The notes below the pieces were generated by a model, which was not told the origin of the DNA, did not search any database, and saw nothing but the letters and a program-made list of their open reading frames with translations. 64,000 nucleotides of DNA from Brachionus manjavacas (Eukaryota; Rotifera; Eurotatoria; Ploima; Brachionidae), in assembly GCA_019054805.1 (NCBI GenBank), contig JAHQIY010000007.1:1245501-1309500 (forward strand), given 5' to 3'. Positions 58,401 through 64,000 of the stretch are shown here, piece after piece (position 1 is the stretch's first letter; every line of letters starts with the position of its first letter). The position numbers were made by a program, and so were the translations under genes.

Positions 58401-60329
58401 TCAAGTTTTACAATCTGAAGAACATTTAAGACCCATGACATGTTTCATGTAATTAAGAAGAAGAACTAGATAAGATTATTAACCCTACTATAATGTCAAT
58501 TTTTTTACTTTACTTTCACAATTGATTTTGTTTATTAAATTAATCCTGTTCATTAATTCGAAAGCTATTCAGGTTAATTTGGGGAGCTTCTCTAAAATTT
58601 ATTTTTAAATTTTTTAAATAAAAGTTTATCTTGGATTAGTTTTCATTTTTCAAGATAAAGTGTCAATAAGATAAAAATATTGAATTTTTGTGTTAATTTA
58701 TCATAATAATCATTTAATTTTATAAAAATATAAAAAATTTGGAGTATTTTATTCAAATTTTGTGATATTCGAACCAAATTTCTCAAATTTTATTTTTGTA
58801 ATATATCAAAAATAAAAATTAGAAAAATACCAACAAATAAATAATGTAGTTTAATTAATTATCAAGAAATTGTGAAATTTCAAAAAAATCTTTCAAATTA
58901 ATATATAAAATGATACGGTCTTGGCTAGATTTAAAAATTAATTAATCTGAAAAAAGACTATTCAATTGATTAAACAAATAAATTATAACAAAAATTGATT
59001 TGGCTTATGTAAATACCGAGTTAAAAAGGTTAGTATAAATAGCATGACATTATTCAGCAGCAATTCTCATAATTAGATGGATACAATTTCAAAAAAATTT
59101 CAACCTTCAAATTGTACTGATAAATACAAATGGGTAGAACCATAAAGAAAATTTTTTTATGCCGAATGTATGTGACATAATATGATAAGACAAAAAATTC
59201 GAAAATAGAAAATCGAATCTGATATTTTGCACAGAAGTGAAAAATATCGAAAATGCAGAAATGATTAGATACAAGGATTTTACAAAATATTACGTTAATT
59301 TCCGTGATCTGACAGAATTTATATTTACCAATGAAGAAACTTTATTTTGAGAATTTTTGAATTTTTTACTAAAAAAAAACTTTTTTTTTCATTTAATTAA
59401 AAAAAAATTTAAATTTTAGAACAAAAAATAGATTTTTTTAAAAAAATTTTCGATAATTTATGGGACCCTTTTTTACGATTATTCATGTAAATTCGTGAAT
59501 TTTTTCATTTAGAATCTTACGGTTATTTGACATGAATTTTCGTAAAATTTTGGCAAATCATGGAAATTAAGGTAACAAATGGTAAAATTCTTGTATCAAA
59601 TCAGTACTCTAATATCATGTGCAAAAGAAGTAGTCAAATGAAAAAGTGTTTAATTAGACGAATAATTTTAACACACAACTGTACTATTTTTTTATCAATT
59701 AAATTTTTTACATTTTATTAATCTTTTTTTTATCCTATAATTCATTAATGCTGTGCATTAACTATTTATTAATTTTATGTACCGAATTGCTAAACTCAAA
59801 TTTTATTTCTTTTCAACACAATAGCTTTGCTAGTAAATTACTGATTATTAGTTTTAGGAAATAAATATATAATTAGAGAGATAGGATATTTCAAAAAAAA
59901 ATAATTTTGACACATCCAAAAATTATCTTAAATTACCTAAATGGTTTAATACACAACTTTGAGAACAAAATTTCCAAAGGAAAAGTAAAGCTGTGAGATA
60001 CTTTCCATTGAGAATTCCTAATAGACTGAAACTTTTAATTTTATCAAACTTTAAAATTTTTAAAAAAAAATTCCATATTCTTTTATTCATTGAAAATAAA
60101 TTGTAGACATTTTTATAAATTAAAAAACTTACTCGGATAAGTGATTTTGATCGTTAAAAGGCTTGTAAGAGCGGTTGTTTCGTTTGGTGCTAGCTGTACT
60201 TGAGTTATTCAGGGACGAGTTGCTCTTACTGTTAAGTGATCGGTTATTTTGATTAGTAGTAAGTTCATGTAAACTTTCACATGCTTTCTCTTTGGCTTTT
60301 CGAACAATTCGTTCTCTAAGTGGAATCAT
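52404..60329 (-). CDS. STAG: Cohesin subunit SA/STAG (stromalin)
   Basis: Two exons: 60329-60133 (ATG, MIPLRERIVRKAKEKACESL) and 56166-52404, joined in matching phase by a 3.97-kb GT-AG intron, giving about 1,319 residues (human STAG1 is about 1,258). STAG binds the RAD21 kleisin in the cohesin ring on chromatin and stabilises sister-chromatid cohesion and loops. Landmarks: VDDWIELYKKDRQTAMLDLI, QCQYSIIYDQYMLDI and DSQVRAFRHT near residues 210-280, the stromalin conservative domain (FIHRYRDVCADIRAICINEI to YIGWTLYDKSGECRLKC) near 364-430, and FLELIIDFSSRL near the end of the HEAT array. The C-tail is acidic then basic (KRSRSP, AKRGRKS). The second exon starts without an ATG (GTG at 56150 is only where the open frame's first alternative start falls), so exon 1 is needed. 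The 3.76-kb exon is much richer in G and C than everything around it. Confidence 0.93.
56950..57668 (+). mobile_element. CR1-like LINE, 3' end, inside the STAG intron
   Basis: Plus-strand remnant, antisense to STAG. It reads SETERGLGVIFNGKIK, ENVERILRRATKFVSS, then from 57359 an open frame with RTANIWNSLPNQLVEAPNVN and SFKAGIDCW, the usual C-terminus of CR1/jockey reverse-transcriptase proteins. The tail after the stop ends in a short CTA repeat (about 57650-57668), as many CR1-like LINEs do. 5'-truncated, with several stops upstream of 57359. Confidence 0.82.
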
Positions 60330-63300
60330 ATTTATCTAATTGAATGAAAGAATTAACTTTAAAATTTTTTTTTATTAATTTTATGGTTTATAGTAAACTA
60401 GTTTTTTGAAAATGTGGAGCCATTTTTAGAAAATGGTCTCAAGTCAAGTCTCAACTTGAATGAACAGAATCAACTCAGTGAAAAAAAACTGAAATTTTCA
60501 TGCATCTAATTATATTTGGTACGTTTTTTTCGGTGCAAATTTAAGGAATAAAAAGAGTTATTATTTACTTTCTTAACAAATATTATCATAATATATGATT
60601 AGATTTTTTGAATCGGCTAATTGAATGCCTGCTTTTCTAAAATGACACAACTATATTAACATTTATACTGTGTTTGAATAACAGAATATCTAAGTTTTAA
60701 TTTAAAAAAATTGAAATAAAAATTTTTTTCCTTAATTTAAAAAAATTAATTCATTAATTTATATAATTCAAATTACAAATATAAACAAAAAATACTCACT
60801 TTAGACGAAAAATTGATTAATGCTATTTGATTTGTTTTTGAAAAGACATATCTAAAAATTTTTCAAAAAATAAGATTTTTAACTCTAAAAAATATATCTT
60901 GGATATCTAGGATTAAATTATATATACCGTTTTCTAAATTAGACTTTTTTGCCTTTTCAACTGAAAGAAAATATTTTTTTCTTTCAACTATATTTCAAAG
61001 AAATTTCATTCAAGCGTAAAATTTAGACAAAATACTAACTGACTGTTCTGTGAAATTAAACTAATTTGATTAATAATGCCAGAATTAATCGAGTTTTGTT
61101 AAGGAACCATCAAAATTTTCAATAGAATTCTTGAATTTTTCGTTTAAAAATAAAATTTTTATTTGGTAATATCGTTACATGGTATAATTTAGTAATAATC
61201 TATCTTCAGTAAGATTTCTCAATAAAAAATTTAAGTTTAATAATTTTAGCTTTTATTTTCGATTACTGAAAATTTTATCTTTAAAAATCGAACTAAGACA
61301 AATTTAATGAAAAACAAGATTTTATGGTAATCTTAATATTCAAACAAATCCCAATTTAAAAAATAAAGCTTACTTTTTAATACTTTAACAGATTTTTTAA
61401 AGTAAAAAAGTAAACTTTTAGCCCCTCAAATTTTTTAGATTAAAAATTGACCGTAGAAAATTCAATTTACAAAATTTTTTTTATTTTTCAGTTAACTTTT
61501 TATTTATTAATTTCTTTCTTAAATTATTAATTTTTCATTACTTACATTTTATTTTTTAAATGTTTAAATTTTGTTTTATTTTGTTTCTACATTTTTCATT
61601 TTCTAAATCTTTTGGATCATTTGCTCGAAACAAATAAACAAATAAATAAAACAAAACAGTCTAACATTCAAATCTTTAGTATCTGAAAAGAATTCTTGAA
61701 TTTTTCAAATAAATTATTTTCTTTTCGTTCTTTTATAATTTTAATATTACGTTTTAAAATTTTTTGAGTTATTTTAACCATGAGGTTAGTATTTTTATCA
61801 CTTGTCTCAGTTAAAATAAAGAAAATTTAATTATTTTTTATTAAATAAAAATCAAATCTGTAGATAGTTATTTTTTTTCAGCAGATACAAAAAGCTAAAA
61901 CAAGTATTTTTATTGTAATTTAATGTCTTTTTAAATATAAAGCATTTATAATTTTGAATTCAGGATTGAAATTTTGAAAAATGAAGCAATCTCCTTACTT
62001 AGAAAAATTTTTTCATTTTTTCTATTAAAAAAGTTCTTAAAAAATTTAATAAACTAATTACAAATCTGTCTTACGATGATAAATTCTTACTTACTTAGGC
62101 ACTTTTACAATGATACGAAAACTCAATGAACTGGATTTTTACACGTAAAGTAAAGAAATTTTTTGGATAGTAATGCAATTTATTGAAAATTTTTCAAAAT
62201 TTTTCAGATAAATTCCTTACAAGGTATACTTTACAATGATTTCAAATACTCAAAATTTCAAGAATTTTTTATTGCTTTTGAATTACAATATAAAATATGT
62301 TTTTCAAATTTTTCGTATAATAAAAAATTAAATATTTTTTTTTTAAGTCATCAAAACTATTCTTTACATTAGATACCATTTTATTATACAGTTTAAGTCC
62401 TAGTGACTTTAAACGCCCTATCTTTTTAAAATTATTAACTAACAGAATCGTCATTATCAAATTACACAGAAATATATGAAAGTATTTATGTTTAATGATG
62501 GATAAATAACATTTTAATTTTAGTATTTTTCTATTTATTTTCAAGTTAAAACTATCTAATATCTAATATTTTAAATTATATATAATATTTAATTATGTAA
62601 ATTTTGATAAATTTCGTAAAATTATCGTAGTAGATCATTATTGTGTATATATTGTCTACGTGTAATTAAATTAATTTCAAGGAGAAAAATGCTAAAATAA
62701 GTATTTATCTTATTCAATTGAGAATTTTAGAGAATAAAGGAATTTTTAAGAACAAACTTTTTTGATGTTGTAGCACTTTTCAATTGAGTGTTTTAATAAA
62801 TATGCATTTAGAATAATGGTTAATTAACGCGGAATATTATTTTGAAATATATAGAAATTTAAGAATAGGTAAAATTTTTTTCTAATTTTTGAATTTTTTA
62901 AAAAAGTAAAATTTAATTTTAAAATCAAGAAATTTTAAAGAAAAAAAACCAACCCCGACTTTTTCTTTATATCAAAATGAAATAAATTTTTTTGCTCTTA
63001 TTTGATTCTAGTATTAGTTGATTTTTTTTAACAATTTCAAAGTTTTCTTAACTTTAATTTCGTTTAAAAGTAAAATTAAGCGAATAATCACAATTAAAAA
63101 CTAATTTACACAATTGATTCCTATTTTTTGACTAAAAATTTGATTTTCAAACATCAAATAAGCACAATTCAAATTGCCGAAAATCTATGATGCAAAATCG
63201 TTCCTAAACAAGCCACCAATAAATTTTAAGATATGAAAAATAAAAATATATTTTGCATAAAAAAATCATAATTTTCATTTTTGTGATTAACAATAATGAA

Positions 63301-63638
63301 TTTATATCTCAAATTTCGCCAACTTTGTATTTTTTTTGTAAATCTTTATCCAAACTGAACAGACAGTATTCAAAAGTAAAATTTAGTATCATTGTTTTAT
63401 AAAACTATTAAAAAAATGTGTTTAATTTAAGAGCATTTACTTAATTTGGATTTTTTTTTTTTAATAAATATTTGACTTATTATTTCAGATTAAGCAGCTT
63501 CTAAGCCTTTAACTTTGATTGAAAAATTTGAAAAGTTGAAATTTTTAAAAATTGATACCTGCTTAAAAAATTTAACTTTCAGAATTTTAGATATATTGGT
63601 AATTTAATGAGATTTGTTTGAATTTTGTTTTATTTAAA
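60330..63638. other. Intergenic between divergent STAG and HINFP genes
   Basis: About 3.3 kb of A/T-rich DNA separating the STAG start (minus) from the HINFP start (plus), so it must contain both promoters. No CpG-rich patch, repeat or RNA gene is visible. The open frame on the minus strand at 62269-62544 is lysine/asparagine/isoleucine-rich and looks like chance. Confidence 0.5.
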
Positions 63639-64000
63639 ATGACGAAGACGCAACCGACTAAGCAAAAAAGCCGAGTTCATCGATATTGTCCCAAATTGGA
63701 TAAGATGAATTTTGTTCTAAAATGTGAATGGACGAGTGAGTGCGATCAAACATTCTCGTCCATGGATGCTTTCATGAAGCATATAGATGAACATGTGAAT
63801 GATTCAACTAACTTTGAGTGTCAATGGAGAGGTTGTGATACTGACTGTTTTGAGGATGAATCAAGTTTTAAGCGGCATATTAATTTTCATGCATTTCATA
63901 CAAAATTAAAGGACATAGGCCAAAAAGTACTCGATTCACTGCACGAAAACCAGAAAGATTGCCAAAAAACTAAATGCAATCTAGATGATCAAACAAAAAA
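63639..64000 (+). CDS. HINFP: HINFP-like zinc-finger protein, 5' end
   Basis: Starts at ATG 63639 after an in-frame TAA and stays open to the window edge (120 codons seen; the gene continues beyond). Two C2H2 fingers of the unusual wide HINFP type are present: CEWTSECDQTFSSMDAFMKH and then FECQWRGCDTDCFEDES leading to KRHINFHAFHTKLKDIG. The FHxxHTKLKxxG segment is a hallmark of histone H4 transcription factor HINFP, which binds H4 gene promoters at the G1/S transition through nine fingers, seven of which would lie downstream. AEBP2 or GLI-like proteins have similar first fingers but lack the HTKLK extension. Confidence 0.85.
   Translation, partial: MTKTQPTKQKSRVHRYCPKLDKMNFVLKCEWTSECDQTFSSMDAFMKHIDEHVNDSTNFECQWRGCDTDCFEDESSFKRHINFHAFHTKLKDIGQKVLDSLHENQKDCQKTKCNLDDQTK

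Overview
The window is nuclear DNA of an AT-rich invertebrate animal. The evidence is GT-AG introns (many about 50-250 bases, T-rich before the acceptor), animal-specific gene families (class III myosin, nephrin-type adhesion protein, HINFP, cohesin STAG) and several CR1-like LINE tails. The taxon cannot be fixed from sequence alone. A spiralian such as a rotifer or flatworm is my guess, from the base composition, the compact introns and the element mix.

Layout. 0-2 kb: a possible last exon of an unknown minus-strand gene, then the 3' exons of a MYND zinc-finger gene. 4.95-5.73 kb: a single-exon C-type-lectin-like membrane protein. 11.3-18.9 kb: a complete 16-exon class III myosin that lacks the usual N-terminal kinase. 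19-29 kb: an accessory patch holding an AT-hook gene remnant, a CR1-like LINE split by a piggyBac element with exact TTAA ends, a small two-exon coiled-coil gene resembling fungal Mug135 proteins, fold-back repeats and an inverted partial copy of the myosin gene. 29-43.9 kb: gene-poor DNA with short dispersed and direct repeats. 43.9-48.9 kb: an 11-exon nephrin/SYG-2-like adhesion receptor. 50-52 kb: LINE, tRNA-like and zinc-finger debris. 52.4-60.3 kb: cohesin subunit STAG on the minus strand, two exons, with a second LINE tail in its intron. 63.6 kb to the end: the 5' end of a HINFP-like zinc-finger gene.

No operon-like link joins these genes. Myosin III (actin-based motor), the nephrin-like protein (cell-cell recognition) and the lectin-like protein are differentiated-cell genes. 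STAG (chromatid cohesion) and HINFP (histone gene control) are housekeeping nuclear genes. I followed splice phases by hand: the 16 myosin exons sum to 4,239 nt, the 11 nephrin-like exons to 4,065 nt and the two STAG exons to 3,960 nt, each a whole number of codons. Two other host genes need one extra base in a homopolymer run, which suggests assembly indels.
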